From: Neckera pumila
Taxonomy: Eukaryota > Streptophyta > Bryopsida > Hypnales > Neckeraceae
Assembly (NCBI GenBank): GCA_963969595.1
Contig: OZ018408.1
Coordinates: 17,667,823-17,731,822, forward strand
Reading direction: 5' to 3'
DNA length: 64,000 bases
In this document: one piece after another, positions 1-11,640 of the stretch
Layout of the letters: each line of letters begins with the position of its first letter
Numbering within the stretch: position 1 is the stretch's first letter
Notes under the pieces: model-generated
Databases searched by the model: none
Seen by the model: the letters and a program-made list of their open reading frames with translations, nothing else
What the model was told of the DNA's origin: nothing
Translations under genes and position numbers: made by a program

Positions 1-659
1 ACGCTTTTCAAGCGACCAAATTTGATTGATCATATTGCGAAAACAATAGAATTTTGGATGGGGTCAAAATTTATGTCACTAGAATCAATGAAGAACATTG
101 CAAGTGTGTGGGCGCTTTATTCCCACCCTTGCAATAAAGTGTACACAAGGCCAGGCTCTTGTAATTGTGAGGTCGAACTCCTAAGGGGTCTCTAACAACA
201 TGTAATGCAGTTGAGCCTTCTAAGCAATGGATCTTTGTTGTTTCTTACTCCTAACTGTTTACTGGTGAATACTTGATCAAAATAACCAAACTAACCCACT
301 TGTTAGAATTGACGGTCGATTTTGGACTTCTGGCTTTAGTTGCCAAAACTGAGGTCCAATAGTTGTTAGTTAAACAAGATGGAGAAAATAACTTTAGTCT
401 ATAGGGTTGTTTTGCCCTTCCTTAATGACAAAGAATTCTAACTTCAACGGAGATTTCTAGCAAATAATAATGGATGAAGCTCTAACTTAATTTATCTTTG
501 GTAAACCCTTAAAACCTTTGAGATAAATGCTCAACTACTTCTTACTAGTGAAATAGACTTGGAATTTATTGCTATCCTTAGAGATTGATGTTTTTATCTT
601 TTTACCTTTACTTTTGACTCCTTTAAGAAGTTAAAACTCTTAGCTTAGGTTTCTGATTA
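1..659. other. AT-rich DNA without a recognisable gene
   Basis: No ORF of useful length, no splice-flanked exon and no transposon end was seen on either strand. The stretch leads into the tandem repeats that follow. Confidence 0.5.
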
Positions 660-1255
660 AATGTTGTTTACTATGAATTTTGACCCTGTCGGTTCATCAA
701 AATTCTTGCGTAATTCTTTTTTACTCTAAAGTTCTAATTTTTTACTCCCTCAGGTAATTGTTATTTACTGTGAATTTTGATTGTGTCGATTCATCAAAAT
801 TCTTATGTAATTCTTTTTTACTCTAAAGTTCTAATTTTTGATTCCTTTAGGTAATTGTTATTTATTGTGAATTTTGATCATGTCGGTTCATCAAAATTCT
901 ACGTAATTCGGTTTTACTATAAAGTTTAATTTATTTCGACTTTTATCTCGTGTTTTAATATTCCTAAAATATTTTTATTTGATTCCTAAATGGGTAATTT
1001 ATCCTTTATGATTCTTTTTTTCCTTAGTAATAATTTCTCTCTTGATTTTTATTTAACTGGGTAAAGGTGGAATTTTGACTTTTGTCTTTTGAAATTAATA
1101 TTCTTATTTTTTAATCTTTACTTCAAAGTTTTACGACGATAAAAGCTTCTTACTTTTGACTTCCCAGATATTTGTTGTTTACGGGTGAATTTTGACCATT
1201 GTCCGATTCATCAAAATCGTTCAGTAATTTTTTTTTAATCCTAGAGTTCTAGGTT
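660..1255. repeat. 97 bp tandem repeat, three adjacent units and one displaced
   Basis: The phrase GAATTTTGA followed by TTCATCAAAATTCT recurs near 675, 772 and 869, giving a 97 bp period. Each unit continues with TAATTC, a T-run and CTCTAAAGTTCTAATTTT. A diverged fourth unit lies near 1181. No coding potential was seen. It may be part of an old retroelement, but no LTR or PBS was found here. Confidence 0.75.
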
Positions 1256-1280
1256 ATTGCTACTTTTACCTTGTAACCTA

Positions 1281-1403
1281 AGATTCCTAAAAGATTCCTA
1301 AAAGATTCCTAAAAGATTCCTAAAAGATTCCTAAAAGATTCCTAAAAGATTCTAAAAACTAAAAAGATTTCGAAGATTCCTAAAAGATTCCTAAAAGATT
1401 CCT
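1281..1403. repeat. 11 bp microsatellite (AGATTCCTAAA)n
   Basis: About seven near-perfect units of AGATTCCTAAA run in a row. A short decayed stretch (AAAACTAAAAAGATTTCG) follows and then two more units. This is a simple direct-repeat array without coding potential. Confidence 0.9.
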
Positions 1404-1930
1404 CTTGGTAACTTCTCTTTTTACGGCTACTTTCTTCTAGGGATAAATTCTAGTAACTTTTCTTAATTGCAAAAAAATCTTTGTGTAATTGCTATAGTAA
1501 TTTTCTAAATTCTAAAACAAAGTTTGTCTAACTTATTCTAACTAATAACTAACTTCTAGCATCTTTCAAAGCCAACTATTCCCTTGTTTTGTTTTTGCTA
1601 TTCGTCTTTTATCCAAAGTCAAGTCTTGAACTACGAATTAAATATTCCAAGCAAATGGTCTAACTTCGATTTGGGAACTTACTTACTTAACTTGCACACT
1701 CAAATGGCTAACACTTGTTTTGAACTTCACTTGTTGAATTCGTTTTGAAGTTTTCGTGTACAGAACTTGGAACCAGCACCTGGAGTTTTGAACTTGATTT
1801 TTGAACTTGATTTTTGAACTGGAGAGAATCAGAAGTTGAAGTAAACTGAGTTGGAAACGACTCAAGATCTAATAACAGGGGTTGCAACAGATTGGGGGCT
1901 TTCACCTCTGATTGAGACTCTGGTTTCCTT

Positions 1931-2130
1931 GTAATTTTCTCTCCTCACCCTCTCTGGATGGTACATCAAGCTGGAGTCCCAACTCAATTTGGGAAGTCTG
2001 ATTTTTTCGTAATTTATTCCCTCACCCTCTCTGGTTGGTACGGCAGTTTTGACTTCTAACTGAACTTTGAAAAGTCTGAAATTTTTGAGTATAACTCCTC
2101 TCTGGTTTAACACTGTAATTTTCTAAGCTC
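1931..2130. repeat. about 77 bp tandem repeat, 2.5 units
   Basis: CCTCACCCTCTCTGG followed by TGGTAC recurs near 1943 and 2020, and a shortened CTCCTCTCTGG lies near 2096. Between them the sequence GGGAAGTCTGA / AAAAGTCTGA also repeats. Similarity is moderate. Nothing here looks coding. Confidence 0.6.
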
Positions 2131-2245
2131 TGGATCACGAGGACTTGAGAAATCAAATCAAAAACTAAAATTTGGGGCCCTGAGGCATCATCCCTGGGCT
2201 GGTTTTCTGGATCCAGATGTATGTTCGGCCGGCTGGGCTAGTCTT

Positions 2246-2342
2246 TGCGACTTGGCTGGTCCTTGCGACCTGCTGGTCCTCCCAACTTAGCTGGTACCCC
2301 CGACTTGGCTGGTCCTTCCGACTTGCTGGTACTCCCGACCTT
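2246..2342. repeat. about 21 bp GC-richer minisatellite
   Basis: Units of the form CGACTTGGCTGGTCCTTC, with variants CGACCTGCTGGTCCTCC and CAACTTAGCTGGTACCCC, repeat four to five times. The two short plus-strand ORFs that cover it only reflect the repeat. Confidence 0.8.
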
Positions 2343-2544
2343 GCCTATCAGGCCCTCTGCTCTTTCCAAACTGGTTTTCAAAAACCAAAAAGGCCATTGC
2401 TTAGCCAATCCTTTGGGTCTCCAAATGGGACCTGTTTTAAACTAAATTTTAAAAACAGAAAATTCTAACTAAGTGCAAAGCTTTGCCATCCGGGGGGATA
2501 GGGGCCAAACTTCTAGACAAGTTTTGGCAAGGAAATTCTAAATG

Positions 2545-2715
2545 AAATGAAACTAAATCTAGGGCGATAGCTTCGCTGTTTTAGAGGGGTTACCCTTAAT
2601 GTATGGACGATTTTGATAAGGGAACTTGATTTATACTAAAGAAAACTAAGTCCAGGGCGATAGCTTTGCCGTATTAGAGGGGTTAACCTTAATTTCTGGA
2701 CAACTTTGACAAAAA
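2545..2715. repeat. 96 bp direct repeat, two units
   Basis: AGGGCGATAGCTTCGCTG and AGGGCGATAGCTTTGCCG lie about 96 bp apart. Both are followed by TTAGAGGGGTTA, CCTTAAT and GGAC. A third partial relative (GCAAAGCTTTGCCATCCGGGG) lies just upstream near 2476. Confidence 0.7.
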
Positions 2716-5326
2716 AATTCTTAACGACAAGAATTTGGTTCCAACCTAAACTTCTTCAAAACACTTATGACTCTTGTACAGACAGTGTTTTCAAATGTCA
2801 AGGCTCTAGGAGGATGTTCTATGACATGAGTCAAGATATCCCACACAAGGAGCTTGGTTTGAAGGGGTTAGAAACCACGGTTTTCTAAACATCAACAAAA
2901 AGAAGCATACAAGTGGATAACCTCAATTCAAGTATATGTAAGCAAATAAGCAATTCAAAGGGACCCCAACGTCCTTTGAAAGAGCTCAAAACACAAGAGA
3001 ATGTTCGATATAAGTTAAGGAAAAAAGCTCCAAATGCACAAAAACAAATGTTTGGCGGAAAACCGCCAATTCCAACAACGTGGCTACGTTTTGGCCAAAG
3101 TTTTACAAAAAATATAAGGGGTGTGAAGTGAGGGAAGGGGGAGGCGCAATTGGTTTAGAGTACCACTATAAAGGGTCTAAATCCAATTGTTGGAGATAAT
3201 TTTGTTTTCAAGTTTTGACGGGCTAGGGTTGTTGAGGAGGTCCAAGATAGTAAGAAAAGAGTCCAAATTGACTCCAATTGGAATTCAGAAGCTCCTGGTG
3301 TGCCAGTCAACGTATCGAATGTTTTAAAATCCGTTAAAAATCTGTTAGCGCCGCCGGTTTTGGTACTTGTCGGGGTTAGAATGTGATGGAATTTAGTCAG
3401 ACGCTTTATTAGCACTAAACATCCTATCCTAATTTTTAGTGGAATTTTACCGCCACTTTTGGATTTTCTAGGAATTTTCCAATGCGTAGAAACACGGTTG
3501 ACTTCCTAGGGAGTCATTTCCGCAATTCAGAAAATTACAAAAAAATTTGGGCAACTTCTAGGAAGTTTCCAAGTGCCATGTGCAAACTTACAACTTTCTT
3601 TGCACTGATCAAAGGTGTGTATAATTTGTAACCTTCCAATTTAATTCCCACCTGGGGGGGGAATCATTCTAGATATAAGATGAATTCCCTCCCGGGAGAG
3701 GGAATCATTCTTGGTCAAGAGAATCTAACAATCAAGCTTCATTGTTACGCTCCTCGCAACTTTCTTGGTCCAAATCTCCGTTCTTTGCTCATGGATCGTT
3801 TGTAATCTTGGTTCATGATTTTACCTGCACTGTCACATGACTTCTTTTCTATCCTCTATTTTCTATCCTAAGTATTTCACATGCCCTTCAAAAGTCTAAT
3901 TCTAGGTGGTTTTGTGGTTTGGCCATCAAGCTTAATACCATCTGAACCCTCAAATGTTCTCTCAAATGCTAAAATAGACTTAACATTAGCTCATAGTAGT
4001 AATTAGAGTGGTTCCGGGCTTCTTGGTCAAATCATATCTCATTTGTAAGGATTTCCTCCAAATGTCATGTGAACATACTTATACTATCTTTTTAACCCTA
4101 ATTAACCATAAATGTGAGCAAAATGCAAAAAAAAGAAAATTTTGAGGTTCAAGTGCTAACTTGGGGGCTCACAAAGTGTTGCTTGGAACCAAATTAAAAT
4201 TCACTGAGAATGCCCTTCATACCACCCTCTCAAAAATGCTAAAAAAACAAGAACTTTCTGGGACTCGCGGCCCTTAGAAGGTATATAGGAAAACAAATTG
4301 AGCTTGCCAGTTTGCTATCCAAAGCTTCCGCAGTTGCGAGGCTATTTGATGAATCTCGCGATTGATTATGTGTTGAACAAAAGTATGAAATTCTCTCGCT
4401 TTATATTTAAATTTAGTCTCTACTAATTTGAGATCCGGCTCATCTTCGGCAAGGAAAAAATTTGTTTATCTTTTATTCTTTGACACAATTGACATTTACA
4501 TGGGGAATTCCTTTAACATGTAGTGATCGTATTAACAGCAATGTGTTGTGACTACATCAGTAACGAGTTTCTGGACAATTATGAGCACAGTGACTGCTAG
4601 AAGCCGTCTTGCAGGAGCTTTTTGCGTTGTTGATTCTCAAACATGGGCAGTGTGACTGTGATTATTATGGTGTTGGTTTTGGTGGCGATTGATTCGGGCT
4701 TTGGTATATCCCTGGGAGATTCTCTTGAGCAGATTCTCTTGGAAGGATCAAGATGGCTTGTAAAAGGCTTTTAGTTCACATAAGAGATTTGTAACATTTT
4801 CAAGCATTTTGTGAGTGCTATTGACGTAGGCGCTAGTAAGCTGGTTCCTTTTTGAGGTGCCCTATGCTGCATGGATGGAACCTAGTGTTGGGGACCCCTT
4901 AGTGATAAGCCACAGTTAAGTTCTTACATGAAGAATTCAAATTTACAGGTGAGTAAGTCAACGGAAGAAACTCGAGTAGAGGTTACCACTGATTCAAGAA
5001 AAAGGTATCTATTGACTTTCTAGTCATTTGTACGTGCAGCTTATATGAAGGACCTAGCAGGAGTTGGTGCATAATCAAGTATCAAACGGCTTATTGTTCA
5101 TTATGATCTACATTTTGAAATTTAGCATTTGAATTCAATGTGTGCGTTGAAATCCAAAAGTAATTTTGGCAAATTGTACTTATAAGTAATCCCTCAATAT
5201 TGGTTTTTCTTTTTTGGTTTATAACTGATGGAAGGTCGTTCACCACACTGATTATTTAGTAGCGTACCTTTTGGAGAATAAGCAAAACAATTGATTGTTG
5301 AATGATTTTTGTATTGATTGAATGCA
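2716..5326. other. non-coding stretch, no supported gene
   Basis: Only short ORFs without recognisable domains occur (for example 3155-3415 on the minus strand, 86 codons). A purine-rich run lies near 3125. A small inverted repeat, ATTCCCTC then GAGGGAAT, lies around 3690-3715. I saw no transposon ends that could be paired. Confidence 0.5.
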
Positions 5327-7408
5327 ATGAACAATAAACCAACTAAAGCAAAGAAACCTTTGAGCGTCGAAGTCGTTTCAATTGGTATAAAGGTGGCTGG
5401 TGATTTTATAAGGGATTTTTTGACCAAGAAGGTAGTAAATTTAAGCACACTTTTGTGCCGAAGATTGCTTGGGTTATTGGGACCCAAGGTCTCACTACAA
5501 GAAAAAGCTGTCCACAACAATCAACTCAAGTATTACTAGGTGTCCTATATGACTACGCTACAACTAGAGTTCCTGAATTTCACATCGGCTAGCTCTTGTC
5601 GTGAAGGGCAGTCATTCAACAGTCATTCTACGAGAGACCGGATGAAGTTTGTTGTCAGGGTCTCTATATAGTGTATTCATCCGCTTTTTTCCAGTGATAG
5701 TATCGTTGGATGCCATGACGTGGACAAGTGAACCCTTCCATCCACCTACTCAGTCATATCCTAGTTATTGAATGACTATAGCGTAACTGTATTTGACTAA
5801 GGGAATGTCTGCAGTGCCACTAGGAAATGACTGTCCAATGCAATTCCAATGAACTGAGGCCTGAAGTGATGTACATTCAAGGGATATTACTGGAAGGCAT
5901 CTGAAGGTCTTTAATTTTAATATGAATACGATGTACGGAGACTGAAGTTGAAACTTAGTCATATGAAGACATCAGATCTCTTCTTTTTCCTTTGTTAAAG
6001 CACATGAAATGGTGTAAGTACAAGGGTAAACAAAACAAAGCCTAGGTCCCTAATAGGCAGCTTGTGCTAACAAATTGTCTTTAGGTGACAATTCGTGACG
6101 TGGACCTCTGAAGCATTGCGGTCCACTGTCTTAGTCATACATCAATTGCACTCTGACTGCGCAATGACTGCCTATACCTTCATGAATGATTACGACATTA
6201 TTTGGAAATGACTGCAGAGCCTAAGTGTAAACTACAATACTTATCATTTCCAATACAATCATTTCCAATCCATTTAGCAAATTTGTCTACCTTTTGATTT
6301 GAGGCTCAAAATGTAAAATGAATTTTTGGAGATGAAAGTGAGATTGATTTCCTAACTTTTATTAGTTCACAGTTTTTTGGAAAAAGTTAATCTACTACAC
6401 CTCAATGAGGTCTAAAATGTTATTTGTGATATAATTCTTGCATTTTACATATCCCACATTGTTTGTCTTGCCTACTACTACCCCACTTGTATAAAAGGCT
6501 TATCATTTCATCACTTCATACTTATCCACTAAGTGGATTTGGATGTCAGACAAGACATATAAATCAAATATGGTGTATATTGTATGATGTATTGTATATG
6601 GTGTATTGTATTTGGTATATTGTGTATGATGTATTGTATTTGGTATGTGGTGTATTGCTATGAAATTTTGAATGTACTCATATGTGTGTCACTTAAAAAT
6701 GACAGAACAATCTTGAAAGCACCACCTACAAATGACAATAAAATAACTGGACTCGTGTAAAAGCGTCATTTGTGCATTGAAGATAAAACTGCAACAATAA
6801 CTAAAGAATGACTGGACACGTGTCACCCTTGCATTGGTCAACACAACTCCCTCACAACTATAGAATGACTACATAATGACTCACGCAGAGGTCCACGTCA
6901 GTAGTAGTGGACCAAATTTTTCAAAAAATGGGGAACTGCCCGACTTTTCCAAAAAATTTCGTTCCTAAACCTAAATGCCACGTTAGACCATATCATCCTT
7001 TCTTCATCCAAGTCCAAATTTGTTGGTGATATTAAATCTGCAGTAATTTATATAAAGGACTTGTCCACAATGATTGTAGTGGCCAAAAAATGGAAACAGT
7101 CATAGTTGATCACAATGACTACAAACACAGTCATAAACGCAGTCATAGAATGCTGATATTCTTGTAGTGTCTCTGGCATAGCTCTCAAATTGCTTGAGAA
7201 GAAAAAGGGTGAGATCAACTTCAATGACATGTATGGTCTTGTAAAGATAAGTGATTCTAATGATTCTCCATTACATTTTATAAGTTGGCGTGCCATCAAT
7301 GCAAAAAATTTGTCTTGTACCAAATTTATATGTACTTTTGATCCTTCTGCCAAAGAGGGTAAGGTATACACAAGAAAGGTAGGAAAGAAAGTCAAAGTCG
7401 AGCTTTGA
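5327..7408 (+). pseudogene. 133-codon ORF of unknown function, split by a CACTA element
   Basis: The left part runs from an ATG at 5327 to 5492. The right part runs from 7173 to the TGA at 7406-7408. Between them lie the CACTA element and its second TCT duplicate. If element plus one TCT are taken out, the two halves join in frame with no stop and give a 133-residue basic protein. An in-frame TGA at 5315 fixes the upstream limit. I recognise no domain. The protein is Lys-rich (KKPLSV near the start, KVGKKVKVEL at the end) with a hydrophobic middle. It may be a host gene exon or part of an older mobile element. A second open stretch at 7430-7612, in another frame, could be its decayed continuation. 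Confidence 0.5.
5493..7169. mobile_element. non-autonomous CACTA (En/Spm) DNA transposon, complete
   Basis: The left end reads CACTACAAGAAAAAGCTG. The right end reads CAGCATTC-type sequence in reverse, finishing TTCTTGTAGTG, so the termini are inverted CACTACAAGAA copies. The direct repeat TCT at 5490-5492 and 7170-7172 is the 3 bp target duplication expected for this superfamily. The 1,677 bp interior has no transposase ORF. Both flanks are rich in AATGACT / AGTCATT motifs (for example near 5610-5640, 5771, 5827, 6150-6250, 6810-6880, 7090-7150), which look like the subterminal transposase-binding repeats of CACTA elements. Confidence 0.92.
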
Positions 7409-8351
7409 TTTTGGTGTGTTGGAAAGTGCTTGGGGAGTGTTTTGTTGCAAGACTCTGAGTTCTTGAATTGGTGTGACGAGAGGGGCTTGAAGGTGAACAG
7501 CACCTTGCATTTGGCTAAGGTTCTAAATGTGCTTTGTACTGGTGAAATGACCTATACATATCAATATTTCCTCAGCTGCAAGTCTAACTACAAGTTAATC
7601 TTATACGGGTAACTACACTTACTTTGACACTCAGTATGGCTGCAATTATTTAAGAGGTCAGATGTTCAAATTTGTAAGCAAATCAACAAGTTTCCAACAC
7701 AACAAATATGCATTATTAAATACCAAGAGCAACACTTCTACAAATTCAAAGGATTATTGGTAGATGATCTAAAAGTTGGCAATACATTCTCAAAATCATA
7801 AGGTGTTCAATGTGCAAGTTAGAATATTACATTTAGATCAATGTAGCAATTAGATTTAGTTACATCAGCATGAAGTGATGCTATATTTTTCACTTTGAAT
7901 TCTATTCTTTCAAGTGCTAGATTTGGGTTCTAAGCTTCAAAGTACTATCTTTTGGTCATAATTTTGTAGAAGCAATGGATGTGCAAATGTGGATGTCACA
8001 GCAACAATAGGTCAAGCTTCAAGTAGCTTGTGCATACCATATTGTTAGGTATTATTTATTTATTTTTGTATATAGAGAGCACTAAGTAGATTTCTCTCAT
8101 AATCTCCTCCACTTGCAATTAGATTCATTCCATAACCAGGGTGTGCACATTGCTAAGTAGCCTTCGTTGATTAACATGGTTTATAAAACAAATCCTCCCA
8201 AATGTTCTTCAAAAAAATTTGACAATATTATAGTACTCCAATCTCGTTGAGATGGCTTTCTCAAAAGCAAACTAAGGAATGATATGGAATATTATCAAGT
8301 CTTTCCAGCTCAAGCCTTCATTCACACAGAAGTTCCCAAAGAATCAAATAC
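7409..8351. other. non-coding stretch with a 61-codon ORF
   Basis: A plus-strand open stretch at 7430-7612 (residues such as SEFLNWCDERGLKV) may belong to the split ORF upstream. The rest is AT-rich with no recognisable gene or transposon end. Confidence 0.35.
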
Positions 8352-8355
8352 TTAA

Positions 8356-8760
8356 CCCCTAAAGCCCCAAGGGTGTTTTCTATCAAAAAACACTGAAAAC
8401 TGCCATTTCTGCTGCGTTCACTTAGGAAACCCTTAAAAAAACATTTTTTTAAAATGTAACTGTAGGATCTTGTATTTCACTTGTCTAAGATCATGTGGTA
8501 AAAATTTCATCGAATTTGACCGTACGGATTGAAAGATATGACTATTCAAAGTTTAGAAAAAAGTTTTTTTGAACTCTGCCAGACAGCTCCAGCTGCCTTT
8601 GACCGCCATTTGTGGAAAATTTTTGCACTAAGGACTTTGAATAAAAAAAATCTAATGTATTGAGGATAATGTCCACCAAAAATCACTTCAAAAAAATGTG
8701 TGGAACACATCCAAAAAAAATTTGAAATGACACAATGCCTAGAAAATTGACAATACACTA
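8356..8760 (-). mobile_element. decayed fragment of the TTAA element family
   Basis: TTAA at 8352-8355 is followed by CCCCTAAAGCCCC, then the family segment CAAAAAACACTGAAAACTGCC, and later GACCGTACGGATTGAAAGATAT. These match the end segment of the complete copies in reversed order. The second terminus is not recognisable, so the right limit is approximate. Confidence 0.6.
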
Positions 8761-9074
8761 TCTTTTCTTGCTAGCAAGTTTTCTACCTCATAAATTCAAT
8801 ATATGAAACATCCCAACGGTGGATTGAAAGATTTATTTTCCTTTAACAAACTCCCAAAAAAAAAAGAAAGAAAGAAAGAAAACTCTAACTTCAATTGAAA
8901 TTAGAATGCTTTGGTGAGCCAAAGTCTTGTGGGCAATGACAAAAAATGGGTCCCGGTTTGTTCCCCTGTGTTCCCGATATGTTCCCTACAGCGTTCCATT
9001 GCATGGGACCTCCAACTCGCTACATCATCCATCTACAATGTACTCCATCCATCAAATGTTTCTATCCAACTACT
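8761..9074. other. short non-coding spacer
   Basis: It contains an A-rich run with GAAA units near 8855-8880 and nothing else that I can support. Confidence 0.4.
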
Positions 9075-9490
9075 TCTCTATAATCTTCAAAAATTCATAA
9101 CTAATTCCACAAATGTCCAAAAAATATGAATTGGCTTGGATTAGATGCCTTGTTCATTTTTCTTCCTCTGAGAATTTATTGAAAATTATTTCAAGCACTC
9201 CATCTTCCTCTAAAAGGCAATCAGCCCTCAGAAACAGCATATTTCTTTCTCTATGAACTTCAAAAATTCATAATTAATTCCACAAATGTCCAAAAAATAT
9301 GAAACGACTTGGTTTAGATGTCACTTTCATGTTTCTTCCTCTGAAAATTCATTGAAAATTATTTCAAGCACTCCATCTTCCCCTAAAAGGCAATCAGCCC
9401 TTGAAAACAGCATACTCCCTTCTCTATGAACTTAAAAAATTCATAACTAATTCCACAAAGGTCCAAAAAATATGAAACGACTTGGATTAG
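9075..9490. repeat. about 172 bp tandem repeat, 2.4 units, cut by an element
   Basis: TTCTCTATGAACTTCAAAAATTCAT-type sequence recurs near 9077, 9249 and 9420. Each time ATTCCACAAATGTCC and a ...GACTTGGATTAG stretch follow. The third unit stops at GATTAG, exactly where the TTAA-family element begins at 9491, so the array was there before that insertion. Confidence 0.8.
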
Positions 9491-10475
9491 CCCCTAAAGG
9501 ACCATTGTCCCTTCGGGGGACAAATGCGTTTTCGGGCATGTACCTACGGGCTGACATTTTCTCCTGATTTTTTGAAACTTTTTGTGAACGTGAAAACAAT
9601 AAAAAAACTGTGAAAAATTCAAAAAGTGTCCAATTCTTCTACAATTTGACATGGAGGTGCCTAATGTAGTAAGCCACATGTATACAAGTTTTTAGAACAT
9701 TCCACCCACCAAAGACAAAGTTGTGGCTATGTTTACTCAACTGTGATTATAATTGTGTACATAGAGTGATGTAATTTCTCAAATGTGAGTGAAATTAATT
9801 GCACACGCTTCAATTTAGGTGCCACAAAGTTGATTCATGGCTTCTTGGTGCTTATGAAGTCGATTTTGAATGCAAATTATGGACTTTGGAGATTCTTCTC
9901 ATTACCAAATTTGACCTACTTTTGTTTCAAATTTCACCCAACCTTAATTCAACGATGTAGAATTGACAAATTGAACACCCACAAATCCAAATTGAAGAAT
10001 CGTCGTGAAGTTGAAGCAGGGGCGCGGAGGCGCGGCCTGCAGCTGAGCCCCGCAGGCGCAGCCTCGCAGAGGCGCGGTCCAGCAGAGGCGCGGCCTCGCA
10101 GGCACCCAACCCCCTTCTCCAACCAGAGGTCGGCGCTCACCTAAACCCCCCCACCCACCTCCGCCGTCCAATGGGAGCCGACCAGGCACGGGGCAGGGTC
10201 TTCACTTGCTGCCCACCCCGGCTTGGTTCTAGCAGCCCAAAGTTCTGCCCGCCCTGAAGTCAACAAAAATGTGACAGCCCGGTCTACCCTTAAATTGAAA
10301 AAGACTCATAACTTTTTTTTCTAGAATCCGATTGAAATAAAAATTACATATCCACGAAGCTCTTGCAAAAATACACAACCTCTAAAAATCCCAAAAAATC
10401 TGACTTCATATTGAGACCATAGGTACCTGCCCGGACCCATTTTGTCCCCCGAGGGGACAACCGGTCCTTTAGGGG
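9491..10475. mobile_element. TTAA-family element with two like ends (985 bp)
   Basis: The left end CCCCTAAAGGACCATTGTCC, preceded by TTAG, and the right end GGTCCTTTAGGGG, followed by TTAA, are inverted copies. Here similarity continues inward: GGGGGACAAATGCGTTTTCGG on the left matches the reverse of CCCGAGGGGACAACC on the right, then GGTACCTA and TTTTTTGAAACTT / TTTTTTGGGATTT. Both ends resemble the same end of the 922 bp copies, unlike the asymmetric complete copies. This is either a fold-back derivative or two truncated copies joined head to head. Confidence 0.65.
10015..10260. repeat. GC-rich island with GAGGCGCGGCC units
   Basis: Inside the element at 9491-10475 the base composition switches abruptly to very high GC. 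Short units of the type AGAGGCGCGGCC recur five to six times between about 10020 and 10105. A C-rich stretch and a GGGCGGGCAGAA-type segment (read in reverse) follow. ORFs across it exist in several frames on both strands, as expected from composition alone, so I call none of them genes. Confidence 0.6.
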
Positions 10476-10479
10476 TTAA

Positions 10480-11046
10480 GAATGTTAAAATGCCTAAAAA
10501 TGAAGCCAATGGTATCTTCTACATTAATGCCCAAAGACTTTAGTTGGTGTTGAATGAGGATGAATGCTACTTCCTAACATAAACCGTGACCTCAATAGGA
10601 GTGGTCGCTCGGACAATCCAAATAGAAGTCATGTCATATTGTCCTACAAGAAATGTAGAGTGCTTACAAGTACAAAACCGCTATCCGCTATCAAGGACTC
10701 AAATTGACAAGGACTTCCAACTCAACGAGCATGTCTTGCTTATACTTTACATGAATCTCATCATGCTATAGAGTTTCAAACAACCACTTCCAATCAAGTA
10801 AGCCACTTTAACAATGTTCTCAATTAACCCTTAACCCTCAAAGGATGGACCGGTGGCTGTGGAAATTATGCATTTTTGATACCGTGTGACATCATCTAAT
10901 TTGAAAAGCCAAATATACTCATTGGACGTCAAAGTAAAGACTTTTCCTTCCCACTCCTAATATTGAGGTTGAAGAGTGGCAATTTTGTCCTACATAGATT
11001 GAATCCTTGTCATCCAGCGGATGTTTGAAGTTTGCCGCGACGTTCA
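10480..11046. other. non-coding spacer
   Basis: Only a 61-codon plus-strand ORF (10586-10771) without recognisable features occurs. No transposon end was seen. Confidence 0.4.
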
Positions 11047-11640
11047 AGGTTAAAGGCACTAGGCCTTTTCTTTGCCAAAAAACACTCAAAGCTTCCATTT
11101 CTATAGGAAAAAATCAAAAAAAAATTAGGCAAATTTTTCTTATACATTCAACTGTAGGGTCTTACATCTAACTAGTATGAGAATGTATGGAAAAACTTTC
11201 AACATTACTGACCGCATAGATTGCAAGATATTTGCTTTTAGATTTAAAAAATAAATTCAACGCATTAGAGGACAAGATTTTTTGGCTTTGTATAGTTTTA
11301 ACTTTAGACTTTTGTACTACATAGTTGCACTAAACAATTTATATCTTCTAGATAAACTTTAAATGAAAAAAATTCCAATGGTGAGCTTATTCTAGGAAAT
11401 AAACTAAAACCATGCAAAAATAAAATTTTAAAATATTAAACAATTGCATTCAATGTTGAATTCTATAGCTTATTTTTTTCACAAAGATGCTCTAACTACC
11501 CAAAATAACAAGAACCCCCATAACTTTCTCATAACAAATCTAAATTAAATGAAGCAAAGATTTTGAAATAGACAAAAACATAATCTTTGAAAAAAAGAAT
11601 TCATGAAAAGAAAGTAATCAGATTTTTGCAATTGTTTTTT
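11047..11640 (-). mobile_element. decayed, truncated TTAA-family element
   Basis: TTAA near 11049 is followed by AGGCACTAGGCC, then TTGCCAAAAAACACTCAAAG, the segment CATCTAACTAGTATGAGAATG, GACCGCATAGATTGCAAGATAT and TTCCAATGGTGAG. The order matches the complete reverse-oriented copy at 31001-31922. The distal end with the GGGCAGC-type segment is missing. Confidence 0.65.

Noticed and set aside
1274..1403. CRISPR-like array
   Set aside because: The 11 bp units are directly adjacent without unique spacers, so this is a microsatellite in a plant genome.
9491..9510. CCCTAAA in the TTAA-family ends as a telomere repeat
   Set aside because: It occurs once per end as part of the fixed terminus and is never in tandem.
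9785..10189. ORFs of 60-119 codons on both strands in the GC-rich block
   Set aside because: They overlap in several frames and consist of Ala/Arg/Pro runs that follow from the GAGGCGCGG repeat, so composition explains them.
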